Shown: positions 1-10,464, numbered from the stretch's first letter. The stretch: 64,000 nucleotides of DNA from Prochlorococcus sp. AG-402-K16 (GCA_003216795.1 QCIH01000001.1:186001-250000); one strand, 5' to 3'. A program made the numbers and translations. The notes: generated by a model from the sequence alone, not told the origin.

Positions 1-197
1 TTACTAGCGCGGGTGCCGCTCAATTAGAAATTTTAATAAGTTTTTTGTTTAAACCTTATTATTGCAAATAACTTCAAACTTCAAATAAAATTCTTTAAGC
101 TCAAAAATATTTTCATTACTTAAATATGTAGTAATGTCTCTAAAACTCGACTTTTTTGAAAATGGCATTAATAATAAGAAAAAAAATTTTTTTAATA

Positions 198-1313
198 ATG
201 AACCTCTCCAAGACTTCTGCATTATTAGCATTTTCTTTGGGTTCCTTTTTGCCTCTCTCAGCTAATGAATACAAATTTGAAGAAATCAAATTTGATCAAA
301 CTGAAAAAAAGCAAAATATATATGAACCAAAAGACAAATTAGATGAATATATAATTAAAGCCGCAACTTATTCAACTAAGTTTGTTCCCCTAATGAATAA
401 AGGTGCTGAAGGCAGTGAATATACTGATTTAATGTTTAGTGATGGTAAAAGAATTTTAGCTGATGCAGGATATGACTTTGTAAATTCAACAGCTAATAGT
501 TCGATTCAAAGTATTCCATTTTTTGCTCAAACAACTGTAAATATTTCTGGAGGGACAGAATCAGATACAAGTTTTTCTTTAAATAGTTTGATGAAACTTG
601 GAGAACTGGCAAAAGATAATGAAGGAGATCTTAAGACTCTTGCTTTTTCTCAAGCAAGATTTGCAACTGCAACAAATGCAGAGGGTTCCACTACTAACTT
701 TGGTTTAGGAATTAGACATCGTCCAAATGATGTTTCAATGCTTGGTGCAAATGCTTTCTGGGATTACAGAATGACGGATTATAGTAATGCTCATAGCAGA
801 CTTGGTCTTGGAGGAGAATATCTATGGAAGGATTTTGAACTAAGAAATAACTGGTATATGGCCATAACTAATGAAAAAGATGTAACTATTGGAGGTGTTT
901 CTTATAAAGAGAGAGTAGTTGATGGCTGGGATGTTGAGTTGGGATATAGATTACCAAATAATCCAGAACTAGCATTTTTTGTTAGAGGTTTCAACTGGGA
1001 CTACAGAAATACGCAAGATAATTCAGGATTAGAAGGATCTGTAAGTTGGCAAGCAACACCTCATGTCGGATTAGAAGCTTATGTTTCTAATGAAATATCA
1101 GCTGCATCTACTTCAAGAAATTCTAACCTTCCTGGGACAGATGAAATCTTCTTTGGCTTAAGAATGAACCTTACTTCTAGTCCAGTGACATTTGGCAAAA
1201 AAGATTATAAGAAGAATATGATTACACAAATGACTCAACCTGTAAAACGTAAATATGATGTCCTTTTAGAGAGAAATAAAAATTCCTTTGTTAATAGAGT
1301 GGGAGGTTCTTAA
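198..1313 (+). CDS. Outer-membrane inverse-autotransporter/invasin-type beta-barrel protein, likely start at M198
   Basis: ORF 156..1313; signal-peptide-like MNLSKTSALLAFSLGSFLPLSANE; GLGIRHRPNDVSMLGANAFWDYRMTDYSNAHSRLGLGGEYLW resembles IAT_beta domain. Confidence 0.7.
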   Translation: MNLSKTSALLAFSLGSFLPLSANEYKFEEIKFDQTEKKQNIYEPKDKLDEYIIKAATYSTKFVPLMNKGAEGSEYTDLMFSDGKRILADAGYDFVNSTANSSIQSIPFFAQTTVNISGGTESDTSFSLNSLMKLGELAKDNEGDLKTLAFSQARFATATNAEGSTTNFGLGIRHRPNDVSMLGANAFWDYRMTDYSNAHSRLGLGGEYLWKDFELRNNWYMAITNEKDVTIGGVSYKERVVDGWDVELGYRLPNNPELAFFVRGFNWDYRNTQDNSGLEGSVSWQATPHVGLEAYVSNEISAASTSRNSNLPGTDEIFFGLRMNLTSSPVTFGKKDYKKNMITQMTQPVKRKYDVLLERNKNSFVNRVGGS

Positions 1314-1360
1314 GAATGAGAAGCTACTCATCAACAATGTTCACAAATCAATCAATTCTC

Positions 1361-2284
1361 ATGAAATCTAAAAAAACATTATTTAATTCTCTCCTTTTCG
1401 CATTCGCTTTCATAGGCTCTTTATTTGCTATCGATAAACCACTTAAGGCAAGTGACTCAGGTCCTGTCTGTCCAGACCCTTCCTCTACTACAATAAACAG
1501 TGTTTTTGATGAATCAGATCCCAGTGGAAGTTTTGTTGGACTAACTGGAGGATATGGTGAAGATGGTGGAGGATTTTGTCGTGGAACACCTACTGAATAT
1601 GGCGTAACAGTTTTTAAAATGGGTTTTTGTACGAAAAATCCAGGCAATCCAACTGGTTCTACAATTCTTGAAGGATTAAAACCTGATTACAGTAGTTGCA
1701 CTTGGGCATTTGAAAATACTGCAGGAGAGGAAGCTGATTTTGGAGCTGGAGGTTCAATTGATTTGTCTGAGGTTGCGTCATCAGAGCCTGCCGCTGGAGT
1801 TTACCCTCATGCAGTAATGTTAATTTCTAAGGATTTTAGAATCAAAGGAAAATATGGGCCAATTGGTGGGCAAACATTCTATACAACAGAAACTTTTGAG
1901 GAATCAACAACAGATGTCACTAAATGGAAAACAGTAACCGCCCCTTTGACTTCATTTGTCGGGCCAGAATATTGCAAAGCAACCACAGAAGGAGAGGTAG
2001 TCTTAGGAGGTACAATAAGTGCCTATTTACTAGATACAACAGGAACAATGTTAGTTAGTGATTCAAGTGCAACAGGCACTCCATGTACAGGACAAGAATA
2101 TTTATTAGGTGTTATGAATATGTCTAGCGATTTAATAATTTCTGATACTACTAGTGGTTTAAAGATGACTTTCCTTGTAACTAATAATGGAATGAGTGTA
2201 ATTACAAAAAATAATCCAGGTACTTTTCCGACTGAAATAATAATGGATTCTGGTCCATTTAGCGTTACTTTTGAAACTTTTTAG
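1361..2284 (+). CDS. Secreted hypothetical protein (start could be 1316 or 1361)
   Basis: ORF; signal peptide MKSKKTLFNSLLFAFAFIGSLFA; follows the beta-barrel gene. Confidence 0.6.
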   Translation: MKSKKTLFNSLLFAFAFIGSLFAIDKPLKASDSGPVCPDPSSTTINSVFDESDPSGSFVGLTGGYGEDGGGFCRGTPTEYGVTVFKMGFCTKNPGNPTGSTILEGLKPDYSSCTWAFENTAGEEADFGAGGSIDLSEVASSEPAAGVYPHAVMLISKDFRIKGKYGPIGGQTFYTTETFEESTTDVTKWKTVTAPLTSFVGPEYCKATTEGEVVLGGTISAYLLDTTGTMLVSDSSATGTPCTGQEYLLGVMNMSSDLIISDTTSGLKMTFLVTNNGMSVITKNNPGTFPTEIIMDSGPFSVTFETF

Positions 2285-2457
2285 ACTCACAATTTTAAAT
2301 AAATAATTTGGGAAAATATGGAGGCCAGCTACTTCAAAAGATTAATTTCGAACGATAAAACATATATTTTTCTAATGACAAAAGTCATTTTCTAACCTGA
2401 AAAGTGATTTTTTATAAAATATTTTTCAATTTGGTTTTTTAGAAACTAGATCTTATG

Positions 2458-2498
2458 AGGAGCGAGGATCAGCTTGGTAGCGCGGGTGCTTTGGGAGT
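2458..2498 (+). pseudogene. Degenerate 5' half of tRNA-Pro (att scar)
   Basis: gagcgaggatcagcttggtagcgcgggtgctttgggag matches 5' half of intact tRNA at 20916 with decay. Confidence 0.75.
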
Positions 2499-3443
2499 TA
2501 CCTATTATATAAACCAAAAGTTTCGCAATAACTAGATTAATTAAAAATATTACAGATCATTTAGTGAGACTTAGTGAGAATTTTTTAGTGACGCGGGTAT
2601 TAAATCGTCTTTAGACTTTTTATTTAATTACATCTAGGTTTATTTTTCCAAACAGGAGAATCACAATTAACTTTTATTCCACCAGAAGAAGATTTTTTTT
2701 AGCTTCTTCAATACCATTTAATCTATCCCTCTCTTTTGCTTCTAGAACGATCCCATACATTTGAGGACAAAATTCATCAAGGATTTGTTTTGCTTCTCTT
2801 GCAGGTTCGACTAATTGATTCATGCTTTCAGTGAATCTACCTCCAAAGAAATTAGAATATCTTTTTCCTATATATTCATCTGGGTTCCTAACTTGAAACC
2901 ATCCTTCTCCATCATGAGACCAATCCGCAGAATATTCAGAACAACTAGCAACAACTTTAATTGTTTTGCCTTTCTTTGTTTTTCTAAAGAATAAATCCAG
3001 GTCAAGAAATCTCCATACGCTCCATTCTCATCTTTTGCCTTTATTGCACTCTCTCTTAATCTAATAATTTCTCCAGTATCTCTTGTCCATGTTCTCAATC
3101 CATCTTCTACATCCTTCAATCTTTTAGTATCTAAACCTCTCTGAATTGTTTCAACACATCCAGCGAAGTCAGTTGCCTTTAAACAAAATTGTGCTGTCTC
3201 TTTATCTATTTCAGCATTAACAGCATGTGGTAAAGCTAGTGCTACTAGTGGGAGTAGTAAGCGTTTCATTTTTAAATATTTTTGAGCAACGCGGGTGTTA
3301 TTAAACTTCCCGCTGAAATCAAGAAAAACATTAGTGACAATTTAGCGAGGAATAGTGAATTATCCTTAAAAATTCCATTTTTTATCAATAATTTTAAAAA
3401 TTGCTCTTTAACAGATGCATGTTATGAACTAAGATCTTATTAG
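2499..3443. mobile_element. Relic tRNA-Pro integrative element R1 (5'-type)
   Basis: Lies between two tRNA-Pro 5'-half remnants; paired repeat TTAGTGAGA at 2561-2579 and related TTAGTGACA/TTAGCGAGG at 3331-3350. Confidence 0.55.
2868..3269 (-). CDS. Small secreted protein with MKRLLLPLVALALPHAVNA leader
   Basis: ORF 133 aa; leader shared with 21131, 21445 and 21754 genes. Confidence 0.65.
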   Translation of the reverse strand: MKRLLLPLVALALPHAVNAEIDKETAQFCLKATDFAGCVETIQRGLDTKRLKDVEDGLRTWTRDTGEIIRLRESAIKAKDENGAYGDFLTWIYSLEKQRKAKQLKLLLVVLNILRIGLMMEKDGFKLGTQMNI

Positions 3444-3486
3444 CGGGGCGTGGCGCAGCTTGGTAGCGCGGGTGCTTTGGGAGCAC
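3444..3486 (+). pseudogene. Truncated 5' half of tRNA-Pro with its upstream region
   Basis: CGGGGCGTGGCGCAGCTTGGTAGCGCGGGTGCTTTGGGAGCAC identical to intact tRNA then diverges; upstream gttatgaactaagatcttat shared with 4629. Confidence 0.9.
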
Positions 3487-3817
3487 ATTTTGACAGAGTT
3501 CAAAAGCATTGCAAATACTTGATATTACTATTTTCTTAAAACCTTGATAGTGTTCTTCTAGTGTTCCTGTGACAACAGCGCGGGTGCTCTAAGTGGTGCT
3601 ATTTCAGTTTTAATATCAGCACTAGCGCGGGTGCCTTCCAAGCAACCGCTCTTAATAAACAGTTCACCATCAAAACCTAACTTTTTCATGTGCTTCACCC
3701 ATAGAAGTTCATCATGCAGACTGAAATCATCCGATTTCGAATTATTTCTTGTAGACCATAATGGGTGTAAATTTCGATAGTTAAAACATACTTTAAATTT
3801 TTTCTTAATTGGTACTG

Positions 3818-4504
3818 TTAAAATCTTGTTACATTCAATTGATAAATTTTGTCAGGGTTTTTGTCAATTTTTAATAAATCAATATTTAAGGCATCACAAA
3901 ATGAATGGATGGATGAATTTCTTTTATATTTATAAACAATTAATTTATCAAAAATTTGTGACATAACCGTAAGACGATCTTGCCATTTAAATAACCAAGA
4001 ATCATCTCCTAGATATCTATAACTATTTTTATCATTTTTTTCCTCATCTAAACCCATTTTTTTAAGTTGGCTGGCCCATGAGCTCTTGAATTCTTTCTCT
4101 TCTCTTAGGCAAATAACTACAGAAACCTTGATTGAATATTGAGAAAAAAGATTATACAAAGCTTCATATTCTTCATAATGCCAAAGAAGGCTTAGTCCTT
4201 CATTGCTAAAAAGAACTTTATTGCAGTTCTTGTTTATGCCTATTTCATAAATTAGATCAATCTCATTTTTCACTTTTTCTTTGAGATTTTCTAAACTTCC
4301 AGTGAAGGCATCTTTCACTGGTGAACTACGTTGATCAGCAAGAGTCACTATATTCAATTCATAATGATTAGCGGTATTTCTCCCCATAAAATCAGTTGGA
4401 ATCAATATCCGTTGAGCTTCTAATGCCGCTTGATTTCGCAACAAAAATTCTTGAATCGATTTTGTCCCTGTCTTGTGTTGACCTAAGTGGATAAAAGTTT
4501 CCAT
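3818..4504 (-). CDS. Sulfotransferase-like P-loop protein
   Basis: N-terminal METFIHLGQHKTGTKSIQEFL (PAPS-binding-like loop). Confidence 0.55.
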   Translation of the reverse strand: METFIHLGQHKTGTKSIQEFLLRNQAALEAQRILIPTDFMGRNTANHYELNIVTLADQRSSPVKDAFTGSLENLKEKVKNEIDLIYEIGINKNCNKVLFSNEGLSLLWHYEEYEALYNLFSQYSIKVSVVICLREEKEFKSSWASQLKKMGLDEEKNDKNSYRYLGDDSWLFKWQDRLTVMSQIFDKLIVYKYKRNSSIHSFCDALNIDLLKIDKNPDKIYQLNVTRF

Positions 4505-4653
4505 AATTTATATAAATATTTTCTTTTTAACTGATTTTAATACACCTTATGATTTTATTAAAACTCATTTTCCAGTCTCAAAAGTGATATTTTATAAAAA
4601 ATTTAGGAATTTAGTCTTTTATAGATGTCTGTTATGAACTAAGATCTTATGAG

Positions 4654-4695
4654 CGGGGCGTGGCGCAGCTTGGTAGCGCGGGTGCTTTGGGAGCA
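4654..4695 (+). pseudogene. Truncated 5' half of tRNA-Pro (left att of element A)
   Basis: Identical to the 5' half of 20916 tRNA up to GGGAGCA. Confidence 0.9.
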
Positions 4696-4764
4696 TCCAC
4701 CCTTAGAACATAAAGTATTGCAGTAAATAGGATAAGCGTTTTCATAATTAACCCTTGTACGCAT

Positions 4765-5487
4765 ATGTACGCAAATTTATCCAAAACAATCAAAGAATTT
4801 GATGTTTCCTACCGCAAAGGAAGAGCAAAAATATCAGATCAAGAGTTTGACTCATTAGTAAGGAATTTAAAAAGGATTGATCCTAATAATTCCTACTTTC
4901 ACCAAAACAAAGTATTGCCTTCAATGGGCAATGGTAACTATGAGGAGTTCTTAGAAACTCTTCTTCAAGACACCAGATTAATCCTTACACCAAAGCTAGA
5001 TGGCTGCGCTGTTGGTCTTATGTACATCAAAGGAAAGCTAGTTCAAGCAATTACTAGAAAAGGTAAGGACAAAACCGAAGCACTAAAAACAATAAAAAAT
5101 ATTCCTCATAAATTGCCTATTAATATAGACATCCAAATTAGAGGGGAACTATATGGGCATGGATTAAAACCAACCAAGTCTCAAGCATTAGCGGGTGGCC
5201 ATTTAAGAAAAAAAATTCCTACAGGAGAAGGATTATCTTTTTGTAGTTTTGAAATCCTAAATTCAGAACTAAATAAACACACTCAACTAATACAACTTAA
5301 GAAGTTAGGTTTTGAAGTTCCAGAACATAAATTTACTAATTATCTAAGTGAAGTAGATCTATATCGAAAGCTTTGGTTAGAAGGAAAGCTATTTTCTTCA
5401 TATCCAATGGATGGATTTGTATTAACTGTAAATAGTAGAAAATTGCAGAAACAGCTTTATCAATATCAATATGCAATCAAATGTTGA
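4765..5487 (+). CDS. Standalone NAD+-dependent DNA ligase adenylation domain (Ia + NTase only)
   Basis: 240 aa; KLDG (motif I), FCSFEIL, DGFVLTVN, ends at YAIKC (motif V); no OB, Zn-finger, HhH or BRCT. Confidence 0.75.
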   Translation: MYANLSKTIKEFDVSYRKGRAKISDQEFDSLVRNLKRIDPNNSYFHQNKVLPSMGNGNYEEFLETLLQDTRLILTPKLDGCAVGLMYIKGKLVQAITRKGKDKTEALKTIKNIPHKLPINIDIQIRGELYGHGLKPTKSQALAGGHLRKKIPTGEGLSFCSFEILNSELNKHTQLIQLKKLGFEVPEHKFTNYLSEVDLYRKLWLEGKLFSSYPMDGFVLTVNSRKLQKQLYQYQYAIKC

Positions 5488-5681
5488 TAGGTGTTGTCAT
5501 AACAAAACCTCACACATGCCGATATATCTCTATTTAAGGGTTGTCACTAGATCTAACTCTTCCTAACATGCCTACAACACTCAGTTGAGAAGAGGCTTCA
5601 TCCTAATCACTAACACCGAGAGTTTATACCTTATCTTCTATACCTTATGAAACCCAACACTCTTACTAAAGGACTAACTCT

Positions 5682-5915
5682 ATGTTTACTAAAAAATGGC
5701 TCACAGCAGCTGAGACCGCCAACATACTTGCTTTTTCAGAAGCAACTCTAAGAAGACTTAGACAAGGAAAAGTCTTTAAAGCGGGAGTACATTACAGAAG
5801 GAAATTTGCGGGAAATCATAATAGTCCAATTCTTTATGACATAGAACTATGTGAAGCTGCTCTAAAAGAGAGAGATGCTAGGGATGCAAGAGAACTAGAA
5901 CTAGCGAGGGGCTAA
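5682..5915 (+). CDS. Small excisionase/HTH-like DNA-binding protein
   Basis: WLTAAETANILAFSEATLRRLRQGKVFKAGVHY, MerR/Xis-like HTH. Confidence 0.6.
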   Translation: MFTKKWLTAAETANILAFSEATLRRLRQGKVFKAGVHYRRKFAGNHNSPILYDIELCEAALKERDARDARELELARG

Positions 5916-5917
5916 TA

Positions 5918-6097
5918 ATGACAAACAAAAAAAATGACTCTCACGCCAATGAGAGCCAAAAAGATTTTGCTACTTTCAATTTACCATTTAATCAAAGTGA
6001 ATTTGCAAAACACTTAATATTAAGTTGGTGCAAAGAGTTAGAGGACGGAACTAAAGACAAATTTAAAAAGATCCAAGGTTGGAGATGGTGGCAATGA
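5918..6097 (+). CDS. Small hypothetical protein (59 aa)
   Basis: Read directly: MTNKKNDSHANESQKDF...GWRWWQ*; follows Xis-like ORF as MTNKK ORF 26847 does in element B. Confidence 0.45.
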   Translation: MTNKKNDSHANESQKDFATFNLPFNQSEFAKHLILSWCKELEDGTKDKFKKIQGWRWWQ

Positions 6098-6558
6098 CAA
6101 ATATCAATGGTAAGTGGATACGGAGAGAACATTTTGATACTGAAGAAGATAGAAAAAAGGCAATGAGAGATTGGCATAGAAGGTACTATGAAATCTTTCG
6201 ATCAGATGATCAATTCTGTAATTGGCTTAAATTACCTTGGAATGATAAACCAGTAACACCTAAGTATTTAGAAGAATACGAGCAACAAAAAGCAATTCTT
6301 GAAGAATTTTATAAATATCAAGGTGCTTATGATGGGTTACCTGAGTGCCATAGATTTTATGGAAATGATGGGAAATATCATGAAATTTTCTATGAAGAAC
6401 ACCGAAAAATTATTGCTCATTCTAGAAAAAAATCTGATGAGTTTTTAAGAAAAATTAGAGGAAGCAGAGTAACTCAAGGACATACACCCGCGAAGAGAAA
6501 GCCTAATAGATCAATTACAAATAATCCACCTAGACGGAAGAAGATTTATCGTGACTAA
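6079..6558 (+). CDS. Hypothetical protein of replication module
   Basis: ORF 159 aa between Xis-like and VapE-like genes. Confidence 0.5.
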   Translation: MEMVAMTNINGKWIRREHFDTEEDRKKAMRDWHRRYYEIFRSDDQFCNWLKLPWNDKPVTPKYLEEYEQQKAILEEFYKYQGAYDGLPECHRFYGNDGKYHEIFYEEHRKIIAHSRKKSDEFLRKIRGSRVTQGHTPAKRKPNRSITNNPPRRKKIYRD

Positions 6559-7843
6559 ATTAACCACAGATCAACCCTTATCAATATCGGTTGGTTTTTT
6601 AAAAGATTTTCCAGAAGGCTTCCAAGGTAATCAACACCAAAAAATTAAAGCGGGTACATTAACAGAAAATTTAGTTGATCATTATGGAAATAAATTAGCT
6701 TTCAATCTTCTTTCTTTAGAACCAGAATTTGATGGTAATTTTATAGATCTTGAATACTGTCAGTTGTTCTATAACTACCTTTCAATAATGGGTTATGAAA
6801 TAGGGAAAGAAGCTGCATTTGATGCATTACTTACAGCTGCAAGAAATAATCAATATCACCCAGTTTGTAGATATTTAGAAAATATAGTTTCTAATCCATC
6901 AATCAAGCCTATTAACTTAGATACTGTTGCAAGTGAATATCTTGGAACAAATTCTGAATTGTACAATAAGATCCTAAAAACCACTCTTCTAGCAGCTGTA
7001 GGAAGAGTTAAAGATAGAGGAATAAAGTTTGATAATTGTTGTGTTCTGGTTGGTAAGCAAGGAACAGGAAAATCTACTTTTTGGAGATTTTTAGCTTCTG
7101 ATCCTTGGTTTTGTGATACATGGCAACCTAGAGAACAAGACTTATTTATGGCAATTCAATCAACATGGATATTTGAAATTGCAGAATTAGATAGGCTTAA
7201 TCCTCATGGTGATAAAGCTGCAAGATTAAAAGCACTTTTATCAAGTTCAGTTGATAAATTTAGACGACCCTATGGGAAGGCTGTTGGTATATTCCCAAGA
7301 CCTTCAATATTAGTTTCATCATGCAATAGGAAAGATTTTTTAAATGATCCGACAGGAAATCGAAGATATTGGGTGATTGATTTAGGAGAAAAACAAATTA
7401 ACAATAATAAGGTTCTTAGAGATAGAGACAGCATTTGGAAAGCAGCTGCGTTGGCATATAAAAGTGGGATGGTTCTAGACCTTCCACAAGAATATGCGAC
7501 TCAAAGTTTCTCTATTAATAATGATTACGAAGCAGAAGATCCATTCCTCGCGAGAATAGAAGAATGGGTAACAAAGCCACACAATAAATTCAGATTTACC
7601 ACCGAGCAAGCTTTGGTGAATAGTGGTTGTAGAAGTGCGGAGAATGTAACACCAAATGACTTGAAGTTATGTGCAGACTGCTTAAGAAAACTTGGTTTTG
7701 ATAAAGGAAATCAATCTAGATATAAAGACCCTATTACAAATAAAAGTGTTAGAGCTAGGTATTGGAGTCACCCAAAATGGACAGAACAGCAGAAGACCCA
7801 ATCACCAAGAAAATCTAATTTTGAACCAAGAGCATTAATCTGA
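6551..7843 (+). CDS. VapE/VirE-family primase-helicase-like P-loop protein
   Basis: VGKQGTGKSTFWRFLASDPWF ... ILVSSCNRKDFLNDPTGNRRYWVIDL, typical VirE core. Confidence 0.8.
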   Translation: MTKLTTDQPLSISVGFLKDFPEGFQGNQHQKIKAGTLTENLVDHYGNKLAFNLLSLEPEFDGNFIDLEYCQLFYNYLSIMGYEIGKEAAFDALLTAARNNQYHPVCRYLENIVSNPSIKPINLDTVASEYLGTNSELYNKILKTTLLAAVGRVKDRGIKFDNCCVLVGKQGTGKSTFWRFLASDPWFCDTWQPREQDLFMAIQSTWIFEIAELDRLNPHGDKAARLKALLSSSVDKFRRPYGKAVGIFPRPSILVSSCNRKDFLNDPTGNRRYWVIDLGEKQINNNKVLRDRDSIWKAAALAYKSGMVLDLPQEYATQSFSINNDYEAEDPFLARIEEWVTKPHNKFRFTTEQALVNSGCRSAENVTPNDLKLCADCLRKLGFDKGNQSRYKDPITNKSVRARYWSHPKWTEQQKTQSPRKSNFEPRALI

Positions 7844-7917
7844 CTCAAGTGGCTCAATGCACCAAAAAGACATGAGTCAGCGCAAATCCATGTTGGTGCA
7901 ATAGGTTAAAAGGTTTT

Positions 7918-8018
7918 GTCTCATGTCTCATTGGAAATCTACAAAAAGTGTGTTTTTTATATAAATATCTAATTATTAGATACAGCAAGTTTTCAAAACC
8001 CCGCTGTGACATGAGACA
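7918..8018. repeat. Inverted-repeat region (GTCTCATGTCTCA / TGACATGAGACA) after helicase gene
   Basis: GTCTCATGTCTCA 7918-7930 and TGACATGAGACA 8007-8018. Confidence 0.5.
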
Positions 8019-8235
8019 GCTTTTTTATTACGAAATAGATATAAAAAATAAGCTAATTTAAGCAAAAACAAGCCAAATTAAGAAAATTTAAGAGATTTAT
8101 AGCGATTTAGAAGAGATTATGAAAAAACCTATTTGTCTCAATGGATCTCAGGTAAATCCTAACACCTTTTTTAACTAAAATATATTAGTTGCATTTTTTT
8201 ATGGATTACTATCGCCAAATATAAATCGAGTGTAA

Positions 8236-8334
8236 GAACGTATTGATCAATTACCAAAATGGGTCCTTTGCAGAGTAAATGGGTGGGTAATTTCGGACCC
8301 CAAAAATCTACTAGGTGAAGGGTTAAAAAATTAG
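8236..8334 (+). pseudogene. Fossil of primase-like N-terminus
   Basis: Open frame ERIDQLPKWVLCRVNGWVISDPKNLLGEGLKN*; no start; related 33-nt segment at 31409. Confidence 0.4.
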
Positions 8335-8388
8335 ACACACTTTTACAATCTCTTACTCATATAAATGGACTAGAATAATTGCATAGCA

Positions 8389-8664
8389 GTGAATCTCACC
8401 AAATGTAAATTTTGTAAGATGAAACCAAAATCATTCGAAATTGAAGCCTTTACTATTAGCTATGCAGCCAAAAAATTAGGTTATAAATCCACCAAAACAA
8501 TCTATCGACTTCTCAAAAGAGATTTATTAGAAGACTATGTTTTTTTAGAAAAATCAGGAAGAGTTTATTTAATATTAGAGCCACCAAATCGTCCAACTTT
8601 AGCCAATAAAATTAGAGAAAATATTCAATATAGAAGAAATAATATTATCATGCGGTGCAAGTAG
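8389..8664 (+). CDS. Small HTH protein, homologous to 31570 in element B
   Basis: ISYAAKKLGYKSTKTIYRLLKRDLLEDYVFLEKSGRVYLIL vs VSQAAKELGYSSRSTLYNLIKKGYLNNYLWVDDKGRKYLEM; true start may lie inside. Confidence 0.55.
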   Translation: MNLTKCKFCKMKPKSFEIEAFTISYAAKKLGYKSTKTIYRLLKRDLLEDYVFLEKSGRVYLILEPPNRPTLANKIRENIQYRRNNIIMRCK

Positions 8665-8992
8665 TAAGCGTTTCATTTTATTTAAAAATCATCAATAATA
8701 CTTAAAGTCAGATAATCATTTATTTGATTTACATTAACTAAATTTCTTGATGTAAAAATTGTGGGGATAAACATACAAGTTATCATCAATGAAGCAAAAG
8801 TTAGTACATATACTTTCGGTTTTAAACTAAAACCTTTAAGCCTTTTATGTAAAAAATCTGAGTTAAATCTTTTTGATTCTTGCCTGTTAAAGATGGCTTT
8901 CTCATTGCAAGACTAAAGCTGAGTGGATGGAACAATCAGGAATGACTTATGACAGGGAATCAGAAGTTAATTAATAAAATCTAACGTATAAC

Positions 8993-9313
8993 TTATTCGC
9001 AGGAACGTTTTCTATGCGAGGAATGATCTGTCAAAGAAGTTATCCATTCCTTGATCAAAAAGAGAGACTCTTTATTTAGGCTGTAGTAGACCCATCTACC
9101 TTCTTGTCTATCAGAGATAAGACCAGCTTCCTTCAAAATTTTTATGTGATATGAAATTCTTGATTGAGATAACTTAGTTAATTTCATAATATCGCAAACA
9201 CAAACTTCTCCATCCATCATTAGGTCAATTATTTCTAGCCTAAAAGGATCAGAAAATGAAACCATCAACTTAGATATATTTTCTTTTTTTACTTTGCTAA
9301 TATCTTTTAACAA
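8993..9313 (-). CDS. arsR: ArsR-family metalloregulator
   Basis: VCVCDIMKLTKLSQSRISYHIKILKEAGLISDRQEGRWVYYSL; CVCD motif. Confidence 0.85.
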   Translation of the reverse strand: MLKDISKVKKENISKLMVSFSDPFRLEIIDLMMDGEVCVCDIMKLTKLSQSRISYHIKILKEAGLISDRQEGRWVYYSLNKESLFLIKEWITSLTDHSSHRKRSCE

Positions 9314-9382
9314 TTTTAAATTAATTAGATTTTCCTAAATATAGCTTAAATAAAAAAGATTTCATTAATCAAAACATCTTGA

Positions 9383-9404
9383 TACATCAAATTATTTTGA
9401 TGTA
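9383..9404. promoter_or_regulatory. Candidate ArsR operator
   Basis: Perfect 9-bp inverted repeat TACATCAAA-ttat-TTTGATGTA between arsR and gap. Confidence 0.7.
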
Positions 9405-9430
9405 TAATTTCAATAGAAAATTTCAAAGTT

Positions 9431-10453
9431 ATGAAAATTGGAATTAATGGTTTTGGAAGAATTGGCAGATTAGTTTTCAGAGCATTATGGGATAGAGCTG
9501 ATATAGAAATAACTCACTTAAATGAGATAGCAGGAGATTCGAATGCTGCTGCACATCTACTCGAATTTGATTCAGTCCATGGCAGATGGGTTAAAGATAT
9601 AAAGGTTAAAGAAAAAGAAATAATAATTGATGGAAAGAAATTAGCTTACACATCTTTTAAAAATTACCTTGATGTTCCTTGGGAAAAATCTTCTGTAGAT
9701 ATTATTTTGGAATGTACAGGAAAGAATAAAAAGCCAGAAAAACTAAATCCCTATTTTGAATCTCTAGGGATGAAAAGAGTAATAGTAGCTTGTCCAGTTA
9801 AGGGAATTGTTGCAGGAGCTGAATCACTTAATGTTGTTTATGGCATAAATCAAAGTCTTTATGACCCTTCCAAACATAAATTAGTAACTGCAGCATCCTG
9901 CACTACAAATTGTTTAGCTCCGATAGTAAAGGTAATTAATGAAAATTTTTCAATTAAACATGGTGCTATTACAACTATTCACGATGTCACGAACACTCAA
10001 GTTCCTGTAGATTTTTATAAAAGTGATTTGAGGAGAGCAAGAGGATGTATGCAAAGTTTAATACCTACTACCACTGGGTCTGCTAAAGCTATCGCTGAGA
10101 TCTTTCCAGAATTAAAAGGAAAATTAAATGGACATGCAGTCAGAGTTCCTCTACTTAATGGTTCTTTAACAGATGCAGTTTTTGAATTAAATAAAGAAGT
10201 GAAAACTGAACAAGTAAATATGGCACTTAAGGAAGCTTCAGAAACTTATTTAAAAGGAATTCTTGGCTACGAAGAAAGACCTTTAGTTTCTGCAGATTAT
10301 GTAAATGACTCTAGAAGTTCAATAGTTGATAGTTTATCGACGATGGTTGTTAATTCAAATTTATTAAAGATATACGCTTGGTATGACAACGAGTGGGGTT
10401 ACAGCTGCAGACTTGCAGATCTTACTGAATACGTAATCAAAAAAGAAATTTAA
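9431..10453 (+). CDS. gap: Glyceraldehyde-3-phosphate dehydrogenase (arsenate-detox-linked)
   Basis: [37 protein letters not shown]; adjacent to arsR and arsJ-like gene. Confidence 0.9.
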   Translation: MKIGINGFGRIGRLVFRALWDRADIEITHLNEIAGDSNAAAHLLEFDSVHGRWVKDIKVKEKEIIIDGKKLAYTSFKNYLDVPWEKSSVDIILECTGKNKKPEKLNPYFESLGMKRVIVACPVKGIVAGAESLNVVYGINQSLYDPSKHKLVTAASCTTNCLAPIVKVINENFSIKHGAITTIHDVTNTQVPVDFYKSDLRRARGCMQSLIPTTTGSAKAIAEIFPELKGKLNGHAVRVPLLNGSLTDAVFELNKEVKTEQVNMALKEASETYLKGILGYEERPLVSADYVNDSRSSIVDSLSTMVVNSNLLKIYAWYDNEWGYSCRLADLTEYVIKKEI

Positions 10454-10464
10454 TTTATGTCTTT

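Noticed and set aside
49-231. 60-aa minus-strand ORF overlapping the start of the beta-barrel gene
   Set aside because: Low-complexity AT-rich translation overlapping a well-supported CDS; likely spurious
1348-1647. 99-aa ORF antisense to secreted protein
   Set aside because: Fully antisense to a supported gene, no recognisable domain
4727-4745. Minus-strand MKTLILFTAILYVLRVDA start running into the tRNA remnant as a functional gene
   Set aside because: Truncated at the att site; likely a leader-like remnant
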